From NCBI RefSeq assembly GCF_947507565.1, contig NC_089175.1:4701733-4765732 (forward strand): 64,000 bases of DNA, read 5' to 3'. Source of the stretch: Oscarella lobularis. Taxonomy: Eukaryota > Porifera > Homoscleromorpha > Homosclerophorida > Oscarellidae. Each line of letters starts with the position of its first letter. Position 1 is the first letter of the stretch. Shown in pieces: positions 11,936 through 24,300 of the stretch. The notes beneath the pieces were generated by a model that ran no database searches, was not told the DNA's origin, and worked only from the letters and a program-made list of their open reading frames with translations. The translations under genes and the position numbers were made by a program.

Positions 11936-13328
11936 TAAACTAAGCATTGTAGAGAGCAATTTTGACGATGGCTATGGTGTAGTCTCGTTAGAAACCAGAA
12001 AACTAACTTGTGCTTCTTTACTACTTAGACTTGCAGTAAACGTTCTCTTGCAGCCGCTTTTACTTTTGTTCTTTTCTTTTTAGGTTTGATAGCTAAGTGT
12101 TCAATCAGCTAATCATTGTCTGCTGCGCATTGTGAGCACGTGACTGATATAATGACGTCGCCTGCTCGAAAAAAAAGCTGTCTCAATGTCTTCGTCTTCA
12201 ATGAATAGCATAACCAATGGCATTGTTGTAGATCTTATTAGTCGTCTATGCTGTTTACTGTCTTTCTGATTAGATCTTGTTGTGCTCTGTGTCAAAACGT
12301 AAAACTTTCTTCGACTGAAAAAAGTGACATGGCGGCACGTTTCTCTACATCAGTAAAGCAATCTGGCTATGTCACGGTAAGGTAAAAAACCAAGCAACGC
12401 TCCAGCCCCGAACCCGGAGCCGGATCTGATCTAGAGAAAGTTTGTTCGCAGACTTTCTATAGATCAAAGTTCGCCACAAGTGGCGAAAAGAGGCTTTGCA
12501 ACCACATTTTGGTTTGTCTACTAGTTAGATTTTTGCTGAATATTTACGTAGAATGAAAATGAATTTCTTTGATTTTATGATTTTTGGATAAATTGAGAAG
12601 CGCAGGTTGACTTTAGAGCCCCGCTTCGCCAATTAGTTTTATGAATAATTCTGTTGTAGAAAAGTTGGATGCCAACACCACAAGTACCCAGTTTACTGAG
12701 CCTCTCTTCAGAGGTATAAGGATCCTAATTAAGACTGTTAACTGCCTTGGCTTTACAACAGGCTTTTATAACGGTATTACTCACCAGACAGCATGTTGAA
12801 AAACAGCTATTGATTTGTACCGTACGTACACACTGCTATCAACTCGTGGTCTTGATTTTGCAGGAACCTTCAGAAGTCATAAGTCTCGTGCTTAGGTGTG
12901 AAGGAAAAGAGAAGAAGTGTTCCGCAGTTTGAAAAAGTTCAGTCAAGGAGAATCGGATCATTGAAGGTGATCCCGTCGGGACATTTCTCGGATAGGCGTT
13001 GAGCGCGTATTTAGAACGCACTGCAACCTAGCTAGAGGTATTATGCGTCTCTAAAAAGCACATTTAGATTCTCTGCAGTCATCAGTGACAGCAGAGCTGC
13101 CCGGCGGCAACGTAACTGTAAAGCCTTTATTCCTCTTGGGGCTCTCATCGCTCCTTTTTACGCGTTCTGCAAGACGTTAGATCAGCGTAGAGTTCAGATG
13201 ATAGTGGAAAGTCGAAATTCAGCCTTTGGAGCTTCAAAGAACGTCAAACACAGAAGGGGCCCCGGATGTTTTTAACGTGTCTCTTACATCTGTGGTGTGA
13301 CCAAAGATAGATAGTATAGATAGTATAG

Positions 13329-13354
13329 TAGATAGTATAGTACTATACTATCTA
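13329..13354. repeat. 26-bp palindrome TAGATAGTATAGT and its complement
   Basis: This is a perfect AT-rich palindrome next to GATAGTATA-type short tandem units. It could form a cruciform. No function is recognised. Confidence 0.75.
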
Positions 13355-13355
13355 T

Positions 13356-13430
13356 GGTGTGACGTGACCATGGCCATGGTGTGGCGTGACCATGGTGTGG
13401 CGTGACCATGGCCATGGTGTGGCGTGACGT
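13356..13430. repeat. Minisatellite of GGTGTGGCGTGACCATG units
   Basis: About four imperfect copies of a 16-22 bp unit, some with an added GCCATG. Related arrays occur at about 21110-21195 and 53455-53520 in the homologous flanks, with different copy layout. Confidence 0.8.
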
Positions 13431-13447
13431 AGTACACTCAGAGATGC

Positions 13448-13479
13448 CAGAGCCGTATATATCTCTATATACGGCTCTG
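13448..13479. repeat. Hairpin with 14-bp perfect arms
   Basis: CAGAGCCGTATATA, then a TCTC loop, then the exact reverse complement of the arm. It is absent from the homologous flanks near 21200 and 53540, so it is a local insertion or expansion. Confidence 0.75.
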
Positions 13480-13669
13480 AGAGATGCCAGAGAGATGCAG
13501 TGGACGGTGTACTTGCTTGGCATAAAAATCTAAACCTATCAGAAATCATCAATGATTTTCCTAAAACGTTTAATAGAAAGTACATAAAAATAAATGTAAA
13601 AGTCTAGTACCTACCGGTATATGCCATCTAGTAGATAAATACTTGTCGTTCTAAAATAAAAGCTTCCAG

Positions 13670-16239
13670 CTACAAAAGTACCACTCCATGTGCAGTTGGA
13701 CCGCGCAGGTGAAAACTGAGAACAAACGTAACCTGTTGATCGGTCTGGATCCAAGTCGCGACCTGGTTCGCCCATCCTTCCAGCGTATATTTCGACACCG
13801 GGTCCTTGGACGAGTTCAATAAAAACGTACGTTTTCTTACGAGCTCCTGACCTGACTTTAATGCGACCCTTCAACTCTTTGAGTTGTCCACGGCTTTCTT
13901 TTCGCCAAAACCCTTCGAGCTGGCTTTCGTCGCTGGGCAGTTTGAGAGCACGTTGATAGACGAGAGCGGAAAGTCCGGCGCCTTTGCCCAGGTAGAAATA
14001 CGGCTTCAAGCGGTTGATGTGATTTCGAGACAAGTCGCGACACTTGTTCACCGCTTCGAAATACTTCGCACCAAACTCCAGCGCACCATCATCCAATATT
14101 TTAAGAAAATAAAACATATATAGATGAAACCACGTAAAGGGATCAGGATCGTATGAATCGCGTTTCTGCTGCTGCCAAATGCTCGCAAGATGAATGCAGC
14201 GATCAAGCGTGATCAAATTATTGGCGGAATCTGATTTGAGATGGCTGCCTACTCGAAAGAGCATGGGTATAAAGTAGACTTCTTTGTGCTGGTCGACCAG
14301 TTCCAAAAGAAGTTTTATCAGAAAGCGAAGCTGAGCGGCGGGTAATTTATCCAGTTTAATTTCAGGGTGATGCATTATCAAGGTGACTTGGCATCGTTTC
14401 CATTCTTTTTCGTTGCTAATGGACTGCAAACTGCGCTGACGCGCCATCAGCTCTTGCCATTGCTTCACTATCGCCTCCGAAGAGGTCGAAGTCATAGACG
14501 CCGAAGCATTTTTTCTCCGGGTCGATCTCGATCCTGATTCTACGAAGCAGAGTTTAGCTTTGCGTCGCCGTAATTCTCTGGACGATCTCGATCAAGTAGA
14601 AGCATTCGCTCAGACAGCCCCTGAAGCACGGAGGGCTACTAGTCGTCAGATACTGGAGAAGAAAGGCGATTTCTCCGCTGCATTCATTCTTCAGTATCCA
14701 CTCAATGCAGGACATGTATACCTGAACCTTTCCCACGAAAGGATTGGGCCACGATGGCGGAGATGTGACGGCGTTTCCGTACGCCTTCAAAGCCAGAGAA
14801 GCCATCTCCTCCAAACGCCCAACCGAATGAATGTCGCCGCTGCGAATGGCTCGTTGCAGCTGAAAACGATAGACCAGTCCTCGAGCGTCCCAAAGCTGCA
14901 TGCGCTCTCCTCCTGACTTGCAGACCTCGAATCCCTTCGCAATCGTTTCCAGGGCCTTTTCAAATCGAGGTGGATCGTACGTGTAGATGTAAAATCGCGA
15001 CAGGTGAGAATAGAATCGATACATGCGAAAGAAGGACGCGGCTCTGCTTAGAAGGGCCCCCACCTTGTCGCTGTCGCTGACAGTGCGCCTAAGCGTGTCG
15101 ACCAACACCGAGAACTTCAGATTGCTGTCCCCGTCCTTATTGTGAAGAAACAGATCTTCGAAGAGATCGACGTAATCTGGTTCAGCCAGTTCGGTCTCTA
15201 TGAGATCCAAGAGTTCCTTGATGCATCGTGGCAGTAACGTCAACGTGTTTCCGCCGTCTTTGCCGCCCAAAAGACGGCAAAGCACGGTGTCCGCAACGAG
15301 AACATGATGCAAATCATACGCGAATCCCTCTTCTCGTTTATTTTGAACCAATAAACATTTGATGTTGTCACTCAGCATGCGGTAGATGTCGTCGTACGTC
15401 GGCGATCGGACGCCATATAGCGAGTTCTTCTGCCAACCGGGAGGATCCTGCCCTTCGAGCTCTCGCCGAAGAAAGAGGGTGTAGACGAGAGCCGGGGGAA
15501 CGGAACGTCCAGCAAATCGCTGCATTAGGGCAACAAACCGTATTATCTCTCGGTCGGAGGGGCTGAAGGTCTCGAGTGAGCTCGACACTATTTGTTTTAG
15601 ACGAGGCTTGAACTCCTCCAGAAAAGCCCAGAGAGGAAAATGAAACGTACGCGAGAGCCCTTTGATTGTGCTAGACAGAAGATGTCTGTATTTCTGCTCA
15701 AACTTCCTCCTGTCTTCAGGCGAGAGCTTGACGTCGACTTTCGCGCTCAAAGGAGACGCCGTCTTCGAGTGATCATTTCCGCGAAGGCAGTGAAGTATGA
15801 CCGCTTTCTTCTTCCCGCGACTCATCAGCATCTCCGCTATTTTACGCGACGATCCCGGACGACGAAAGAAGCTGCTTTCGCCGTCGAGAAGAATCAACGG
15901 AGCGGCGGAAGTCAGCTCCTCCATCGCAGAGATTCGAAGGCTGATGTCATTAAAACGCTTCTCCTCCTCTTCGTTGCTCTGAAGTTGACTCTCTCTCACG
16001 AGAGCGCACGGATACGTCCCGTGGAGCTCCCAAAGTATTCGTCTCGCAATTGTCGAGCCGCCCGTGCCGGGTTTGTGAACGAGTTCGATCACAGTGGGTG
16101 TCGCTGTGGAAACGGCCTGTCGTTCGAGTTGCTTTTGAATATCGCTTTGTAGTGAGTCCACGAGCGTACGACGAGCGTCGTGGTCATTCTGCAAGCTCAG
16201 TAGAGATATCTGCTGTCCGGATAGGAACGCTTCCTTCAA
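13670..16239 (-). pseudogene. S1: 5'-truncated SAMD9-like pseudogene
   Basis: This is a very close copy of the S2 gene starting in the middle of the protein (EAFLSGQQISLLSL). It retains the P-loop region (KPGTGGSTIARR), the helical repeat region and most of the C-terminal beta domain. The N-terminal exon and about 340 residues before the P-loop are missing. Compared with S2 it lacks 47 bases near 14555 and has four extra bases near 13748; both shift the frame. The break upstream at 16240 joins directly to copies of the inter-unit flank. It is more similar to S2 than to S3, so it probably derives from S2 or was converted by it. Confidence 0.85.
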
Positions 16240-17623
16240 AGGTGTAAGGTTCTCACTACAGTTACACTGTAGTTTATCTTTTGGCAGGAAACTTCAACAG
16301 TCATACGTCTCGTGCTTAAAAGGAGAAAAAGGGTCCTGCAGTTTGACAACGTTCAGTCAAGGAGAATTAGATTTTTCAAGGTGATATCTCGCTAGCACGT
16401 TTCTCAGATACACGTTAAGAGCGTATTTTCCCCTGTCGCTTAGCTAGAGGCACCGTGCGTTTCTAAAAAAGCAGATTTAGATTCTCCATTGTCATCAGTA
16501 GGCTCTTCTTGGGGCTTCCGTCGCTTTTCATGCCGTGCTGCAAGACCTTAGACCAATTTCCACGTTCGGATGATGATGGCAAGTCGAAGCGTAGCCTAGG
16601 AGGGCGCCTAGGAGGAGGTTTCAGAGCCAGTCGCCATGCCTTCGTTTCAACTTTGAGTGGGCCCGGATGTTTTGACTTGTGGACGCCGAAATGCTGTTCA
16701 ACCGTGGTTCAATCACCTTTGCAAGAGAATGATTTGTTTAGAAAGGTTTAAGAGCGGCTCTTCTGGAAACAGAGCTATCCAGATCTCCAGTTCCGACGTT
16801 TGCTTGCGTTCGAGCATAGACACGAGTTCCGAGTCACACGATAGGAACTCGATCCCCTGCGTTTTGCATTCCTCGCAAATAACTGAGTTTTTTCTGCCAG
16901 TCCTAAACGTACATCTAACGCGTGATTCAATACTCTATATTATCATCTTCTAGCATCCACGATATTATCATGATATTGTATAGAGGAATAATTTTACCCA
17001 GTGTCTTCAAGTTGGCATGTACAATAGGCCTTATTAAACTGTACATCGTCGCTGTGTCATGAAAGACAGCGTAAAATTGTACAGTATTTAGCAGATTTGA
17101 TTAAAGTCTGCGTTGTTGGGGACGAGATGGCGGGAAAAATCTTCTTCAACTCAATCAACCCCACCTAAAGAAGAAGATCGTACACCCGGGGTTGATATCC
17201 ATCAAAATGGAATATTGACGCACCAAAACAACTTTCTCTCATTTGAAAACCCGATAAAAAATTATTTCCTTTTGGAACAAACTTTCCACAACTAAAGACT
17301 TAGTTGAAAAACCAGACGGCAGCAAGCTAAGAATATGATCACTGACTAGAAATAATTGGAGCTATAGCAGTAATTTGACCCTAACCTTCTTCCTGTGAAA
17401 GTAGGTCTACTCATGGGTTTCAGCTACAGTGATCAAAAGTTGTGCAAGTGAGAGACAAGATTGAATCAGATTTCCTCCGAGAAGGCTTTTTCAGCGTTGT
17501 CCTAACTAGCGTTTGTTTGAGCCTCTGTTGAACTGTGGCGAAACATGATTGAACGGTTGAACTACTGTAGTAGACGCTATTGCATAGGCAAACAACAAAA
17601 GAAGCGTAAGTCAAAAAAAGTCC
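16240..17623. other. Intergenic: duplicated flanks, no gene
   Basis: Bases 16290-16500 repeat the unit flank seen near 12860-13080. Bases 16640-17600 are homologous to 49080-49960 upstream of the IGR7 stop side. No independent gene or RNA is supported. Confidence 0.55.
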
Positions 17624-20334
17624 CTAAGATGTTTTCGCTTGAACTCGAGCATAAGCTGGCGAATCAACGAGATATGTCTCGTCTCTTGCTTGTGGAAGGG
17701 TACCGTATGCTCTCGAGTCTTGCATAGGTGCCTCAGGCTGCTTCACAGCGTTCAGTTCCACTTCGTCATACAAAGGACCAGTTGCTGGTAACCCTGTGAC
17801 ACAAATGACTCTTTTTCTACTGGTAGAAATCAAAGTACTGCACATGTGTCTAACTAACGTTGGCCCGTGTGATCACAGTCCTTCGGCTGTTTATCCTTCT
17901 GTCTTGTCACTTGACCTTGTGCATAATAACTATAGATTATTATTCCCTATGACTGCTTTTCCCGTACCTCTTTTGAATCTTCGGTAGAGAAAAACTGTTA
18001 GAGCAACAACAAGGCAGGACGCCAAGACGGCGGTGGTCACAGAAATCGCTACAGTTTTGATTTCATCTGCCGGATTTGACTCTGAACAAATCAAATGAAC
18101 AAAAGGTTGTTAGAAGCAAGCAAGCCTTTTGAATTCCTACTGTACCTCTACGAAGAATTATTTCAATAGTAGCGTATTTGCTGCTTACTCCATTGTCTGT
18201 GATTGCCTTGATCATGATGCAATGTTGATCCATTTCCACACCTGTAATATTCACCCAAAACATCTGTCTAGTGAGTGGAGCAAACTTGGTTTTCAGTGGC
18301 TTTTCCGCGCAAGACTTGGACACAAATTCCGTGGCATTTCCACACCTGTCTTCCACAAACAACTGAACTGCATAACCGCCTCTTAGAGCGACTAGTGAAC
18401 GACTCAGACTTTGAATTGGTGCCAATAAATCTACTCAAACCCATGTTTCCACCAAAAACGTCGGAGTTCTCATTATGCATACTCACCACATGTAGTCAAA
18501 CATTCGCCATTTTGAGTCTGTCCAAACAGACTCATTCCAACACTGTTTTCTCCTGCTACTTCTACTCTGTATTTCGACTGTTTGCTTAGCTCTGTCAGTT
18601 GTATGCTGCCTTCTGTTTGCAAAATTTTCTCTGTCTGTGTGAGATTTGTCCAGCCATTGATGCTACCAACGATTTGATATCTTATTATGTAGCGTTTAAT
18701 TGTGCTGCCGCCATTAGACGTTGTCCAATTCACGGTTAGAAACGTTTCGTGTCTTGAAACGCAGCTGGTAATGTTTGGCTTGCTTGGAACTATTCAGAAA
18801 AAGATCTGAGATGTATTTTCAAATTACTTCAGCTAACCTGTTGATTCTGTTGTAATTATTTGTGGGAATCCAGTTGGAGTTTGACCTACTTCATTCATAG
18901 CAAAGAGTTTACAATAATACGTCGTATTTGGAAGCAAGTCTTCTAAAGTGTCCGTGGAACGGAAAGAGGTTAGCACATCTATCTCCTGCGACTTAGCAGA
19001 AGCAGAACACTGATTTTGACCAACGTCATGTGCGCTCTCTTCACAGCAAAGTGTAATTCTTGTTATGTCAGCGTTACCGTCCATGCCGACCGTCCAATTA
19101 TAGGTCACTGAATTGTGAGTGATTTTCTGAATGAAAACCTGCACCCTACTTGGTGGACCTACAGTACAGGAGCTAAAGACCAAGAGCAAAGACAACTAGC
19201 TTTGTCTCTTACTGAGAACAGTCAAATTAAAGGTTTCTTGTACAATCCCTGACACGTGGACCACTCTTACTATGTATGTTCCTGTGTCAAAAACATTTGC
19301 TTTGAAATCGTAATCTAATGTTTTCCTATTAGCTTCAGACTTCTTCACCACGCCATTGAGGCTTATTGAAATGCTGCGTGGAGCTGGGCTGCTGTCTACT
19401 TCTACAGATACACTAACGTTATAATTTTCAACTACTCGATGGGAAGGTGGATTGACTGAAATCTTGAGAAGGCCCAAATCTGAAAAAAATTATTTTCTGA
19501 GGTGCGCAAGGCATTTGTAACTCATATTTGACAATCACATTCATTTCAGTTGATACAGATCCAAACACGTTTCTGAAGATACATAGATATGTTCCGTTGT
19601 CCTCTTTCCGCCCATCAAGATCCAAAAAGATTGTTAGTTCAAGTTTTGCAGCGTCTGCTAACTCTCTTGTTTTATTTTTGGATATTCGTTGCACTGGTTT
19701 ACTATTCCCGCTTTGAAACTCCCACGCTGCACTAACAGGAGGTCTGATTATTGAAGTGACACAAAACAACGAATCGCTTTCTCCCAAAAATAGCTCAGTC
19801 AAACTCGGTGAATGACTCAATATTGTTGTCGGCTCCTCTACAGCATATAGTTAACTTTTGAACACCAAAGAATCTATGCACTCACCTCCAACCTGAAAAC
19901 GAAATTCACCTGTTGAATTGACCTGTAAAGTTGTAACATCTTGAGCATGACATCGAAAGGATCCGCGGTCACGAGTAGTCAAAGTGTCGAATGCCTTATT
20001 ATCGTCATTTCTGACGTAAAGAACGATTTCTGTCTCTGAGACTTGTGTAATGTTGAGGGCTCCGTTCCCAGGTTCATATATCATGCCATCAGCTGAACGA
20101 AAACTGATCTTTGCTGCACTCTGCGTAGAGCATGTCACAACCAAATCTCCTGCTCCTTTAGGTGGAGTGTAAATTACTCCCATCAACGCCGGATTTTCAA
20201 CGAATGTGAGTGCAGCTAAAAATCACCGCAAATCAGTTCGCTTCTCACTTCCAAGTGATCTGGCTCAACCTACATCCTAGCTGCTTTGTTACATAAACGA
20301 TGAAAAAGAGAAGATGAACACATGAATGTTGCAT
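17624..20334 (-). CDS. IGR5: 3xIg-2xFN3 receptor with a mutated splice donor
   Basis: Exons by homology and signal are 20274..20334, 19886..20215, 19526..19837, 19213..19479, 18838..19158, 18487..18789, 18146..18430, 17968..18081 and 17624..17793 (2163 bases, 720 residues). The order is signal peptide (MQHSCVHLLFFIVYV), three Ig, two FN3 (YNWTVGMDGN; NWTTSNGGS), a Cys-bearing beta domain (DRCGNATEFVSKSC), a membrane helix (VAISVTTAVLASCLVVALTV) and a 56-residue tail with four Tyr (YDEV, YGTL, YLVD, YARV). The donor after the second Ig exon reads AT-GAGT where IGR6 and IGR7 have GT-GAGT. Unless a cryptic site is used, read-through would stop within about 35 residues and give a secreted two-Ig fragment. 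Confidence 0.83.
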
Positions 20335-20380
20335 CCAGAATTCGCCAAACCCGGATTTTCCTAGCTGTGAGCTGATCGAA

Positions 20381-20392
20381 TGCGCATGCGGC
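20381..20392. promoter_or_regulatory. NRF1-like motif upstream of IGR5
   Basis: TGCGCATGCGGC, 47 bases before the start codon. It is conserved in place in IGR6, IGR7 and IGR8. Confidence 0.55.
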
Positions 20393-21109
20393 AGAAACTC
20401 TCGACGTCTGCCTGCTACAAAATTTGTGTAAGTAAAAGAACAGCAGATGCCATACCTACTAATCGATAGGACTCAGGGTCAGATGGAACGTGTAGAAATT
20501 TTCCCAGCGTCATTTTTATGCATAATTCTGTTGTAGAAAAGTTGGATGCTAACACCACAAATACCCAGTTTACTGAGCCTCTTTTCAGAGGTATAGTTAC
20601 CTGCCTTGGCTTTACAACTGGCTTTTATAACCGTATTACTCTCCAAGACAGCAAACAGCTATTGATTTGTACACCGTACGTACATCTATAATTGGATCAA
20701 CTCAGTGGTCTTGATTTTTCATAAGTCTCGTGCTTACGTGTGAAGGAAAAAGAAAAGAAAGTTCAGTCAAGGAGAATCGGATTATTGAAGGTGATCCCGT
20801 CGGCACGTTTCTCGGATATAGACGCTGAGCGCGTATTTAGAACGCACTGCAACCTAGCTAGAGGCACTATGCGTCTCTAAAAAGCATATTTAGATTCTCT
20901 GTAGTCCTCAGTGACAGCAGAGCTGCCCGACGGCAACGTAACTGTACTGTTAAGCCTTTATTCCTCCTCTTGGGGCTCCCATCGCTCCTTTTCATGCGTT
21001 CTGCAAGACGTTAGATCAGCGTAAAGTTCAGATGATAGTGGAAAGTCGAAATTTAGCCTTTGGAGGCTTCCAGAGTCTAACACAGGGGGCCCGTGTCTCT
21101 GGTGTGCCC

Positions 21110-21195
21110 TCTGGTGTCTGGTGTGACCATAGCCATGGTGTGGTGTGACCTGGTGTGACAGCTGTGACCACGGTCATGGTGTGGTGTGACGTAGT
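21110..21195. repeat. GGTGTGACC/CATGGTGTGG minisatellite
   Basis: Short imperfect tandem units of 10-20 bp, homologous to the arrays near 13356 and 53455 but with a different number and order of units. Confidence 0.7.
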
Positions 21196-21392
21196 ACACT
21201 CAAAGATGCCACAGAAATGCACTCGGCGGTGTACGTGCTTGGCAGAAAAAATCGAAACCTATCAGAAATCCTCTAAAACGTCTAATAGAAAATACATAAA
21301 AATAAATGTATACATAGTCTAGTACCTATATGCCACCGCTATGCCACCTAGTAGATAAATACTTGCATGTCGTTGTAAAATAAACGCTTCAA

Positions 21393-24300
21393 CTACAAAA
21401 GTACCACTCCATGTGCAGTCGGACCGCGCAGGTGAAAACTGAGAACAAACGTAACCTGTTGATCGGTCTGGAAGTCGCGACCTGGTTCGCCCATCCTTCC
21501 AGCGTATATTTCGACGCCGGGTCCTTGAACGAGTTCAATAAAAACGTACGTTTTCTTGCGAGCTCCTGACCTGACTTTGATGCGACCCTTCAATTCTTTG
21601 AGCTGTCCGCGGCTTTCTTTTCGCCAAAACCCTTCGAGCTGGCTTTCGTCGCTGGGCAGTTTGAGAGCACGTCGATAGACGAGAGCGGAAAGTCCGGCGC
21701 CTTTGCCCAGGTAGAAATACGGCTTCAAGCGGTTGATGTGATTTTGAGACAAGTCGCGACACTTGTTCACCGCTTCGAAGTACTTCGCGCCAAATTCCAA
21801 TGCACCGTCATCCAATATTTTAAGAAAATAAAACATATATAGATGAAACCACGTAAAGGGATCGGGATCGTATGAATCGCGTTTCTGCTGCTGCCAAATG
21901 CTCGCAAGATGAATGCAGCGATCAAGCGTGATCAAATTATTGGCGGAATCTGATTTGAGATGGCTGCCTACTCGAAAGAGCATGGGTATAAAGTAGACTT
22001 CTTTGTGCTGGTCGACCAGTTCCAAAAGGAGTTTTATCAGAAAGCGAAGCTGAGCGGCGGGTAATTTATCCAGTTTAATTTCAGGGTGATGCATTATCAA
22101 GGTGACTTGGCATCGTTTCCATTCTTTTTCGTTGCTAATGGACTGCAAACTGCGCTGACGCGCCATCAGCTCTTGCCATTGCTTCACTATCGCCTCCGAA
22201 GAGGTCGAAGTCGTAGACGCCGAAGCATTTTTTCTCCGGGTCGATCTCGATCCTGATTCTACGAAGCAGAGTTTAGCTTTGCACTCGTTGATTAGAGAGA
22301 CGGTGTGCTCAGCGTCCATCAGCGACTGCGTCGCCGTAATTCTCTGGACGATCTCGATCAAGTAGAAGCATTCGCTCAGACAGCCCCTGAAGCACGGAGG
22401 GCTACTAGTCGTCAGATACTGGAGAAGAAAGGCGATTTCTCCACTGCATTCATTCTTCAGTATCCACTCAATGCAGGACATGTATACCTGAACCTTTCCC
22501 ACGAAAGGATTGGGCCACGATGGCGGGGATGTGACGGCGTTTCCGTACGCCTTCAAAGCCAGAGAAGCCATCTCCTCCAAACGCCCAACCGAATGGATGT
22601 CGCCGCTGCGAATGGCTCGTTGCAGCTGAAAACGATAGACCAGTCCTCGAGCGTCCCAAAGCTGCATGCGCTCTCCTCCCGACTTGCAGACTTCGAATCC
22701 CTTCGCAATCGTTTCCAGCGCCTTTTCAAATCGAGGTGGATCGTACGTGTAGATGTAAAATCGCGACAGGTGAGAATAGAATCGATACATGCGAAAGAAG
22801 GACGCGGCTCTGCTTAGAAGGGCCCCCACCTTGTCGCTGTCGCTGACAGTGCGCCTAAGCGTGTCGACCAACACCGAGAACTTCAGATTGCTGTCCCCGT
22901 CCTTATTGTGAAGAAACAGATCTTCGAAGAGATCGACGTAATCTGGTTCCGCTAGTTCGGTCTCTATGAGATCCAAGAGTTCCTTGATACATCGTGGCAG
23001 TAACGTCAACGTGTTTCCGCCGTCTTTGCCGCCCAAAAGACGGCAAAGCACGGTGTCCGCAACGAGAACATGATGCAAATCATACGCGAATCCCTCTTCT
23101 CGTTTATTTTGAACCAATAAACATTTGATGTTGTCACTCAGCATGCGGTAGATGTCGTCGTACGTCGGCGATCGGACGCCATATAGCGAGTTCTTCTGCC
23201 AACCGGGAGGATCCTGCCCTTCGAGATCTCGCCGAAGAAAGAGGGTGTATACGAGAGCCGGGGGAACAGAACGTCCAGCAAATCGCTGCATTAGGGCAAC
23301 AAACCGTATTATCTCTCTGTCGGAGCTGCTGAAGGTCTCGAGTGAGCTTGACACTATTTGTTTTAGACGAGGCTTGAACTCCTCCAGAAAAGCCCAGAGA
23401 GGAAAATGAAACGTACGCGAGAGCCCTTTGATTGTGCTAGACAGAAGATGTCTGTATTTCTGCTCAAACTTCCTCCTGTCTTCAGGCGAGAGCTTAACGT
23501 CGACTTTCGCGCTCAAAGGAGACGCCGCCTTCGAGTGATCATTTCCGCGAAGGCAGTGAAGTATGACCGCTTTCTTCTTCCCGCGACTCATCAGCATCTC
23601 CGCTATTTTGCGCGACGATCCCGGACGACGAAAGAAGCTGCTTTCGCCGTCGAGAAGAATCAACGGAGCGGCGGAAGTCAGCTCCTCCATCGCAGAGATT
23701 CGAAGGCTGATGTCATTAAAACGCTTCTCCTCCTCTTCGTTGCTCTGAATTTGACTCTCTCTCACGATAGCGCACGGATACGTCCCGTGGAGCTCCCAAA
23801 GTATTCGTCTCGCGATTGTCGAGCCGCCCGTGCCGGGTTTGTGAACGAGTTCGATTACAGTGGGCGTCGCTGTGGAAACGGTCTGTCGTTCGAGTTGCTT
23901 TTGAATGTCGTTTCGTAGCGAGTCCACGAGCGTACGACGAGCGTCGTGGTCGTTCTTCAAGCTCAGCAGAGATATCTGCTGTCCGGATAGGAACGCTTCC
24001 TGATGATGCCGCAGTACTTCTTCCATCTGCTCGTCCGAAAGATCGTCGTCAACGTTCTCCAGTTCACAGCGTTCGTACAACGGATAGAGATATTCTCGCA
24101 GATAAAGATACTCCTGTTCCTTGAGCGATGCTTTGGCATCCTTCACGGCGCTAGGCAATAGGTAAGATCTGGACTGTGCGCAGCCGAGACAAGTGACAAG
24201 CCCCAGGCAGAGAAGATTCGAAGGAATGCGACACACCGTAAGTTCAATACTGAGATCGTCGTCCTTTACAATAGGCATGCTTACTTCTGCCTCTTCGGTG

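Larger units (their letters stand above)
11936..13669. other. Intergenic flank shared with other receptor/SAMD9-like units
   Basis: No gene is supported. Roughly 12640-13600 is homologous to 20520-21350 and 52850-53690. In all three places the stretch sits next to the 3' end of a SAMD9-like copy, so it belongs to the duplicated unit. It also holds a palindrome at 13329..13354, a GGTGTGGCGTGACCATG minisatellite and a 14-bp-arm hairpin at 13448..13479. Confidence 0.6.
20335..21392. other. Intergenic between IGR5 start and S2 stop
   Basis: It contains the IGR5 promoter, a unit flank homologous to 12640-13600 and 52665-53690, and a GGTGTGACC-type minisatellite near 21110-21195. No gene is supported. 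Confidence 0.6.

Noticed and set aside
15640-16152. 170-codon plus-strand open frame (and its twin at 23406-23918)
   Set aside because: It is antisense to the conserved SAMD9-like P-loop region and stays open only because of the codon bias there; no independent support.
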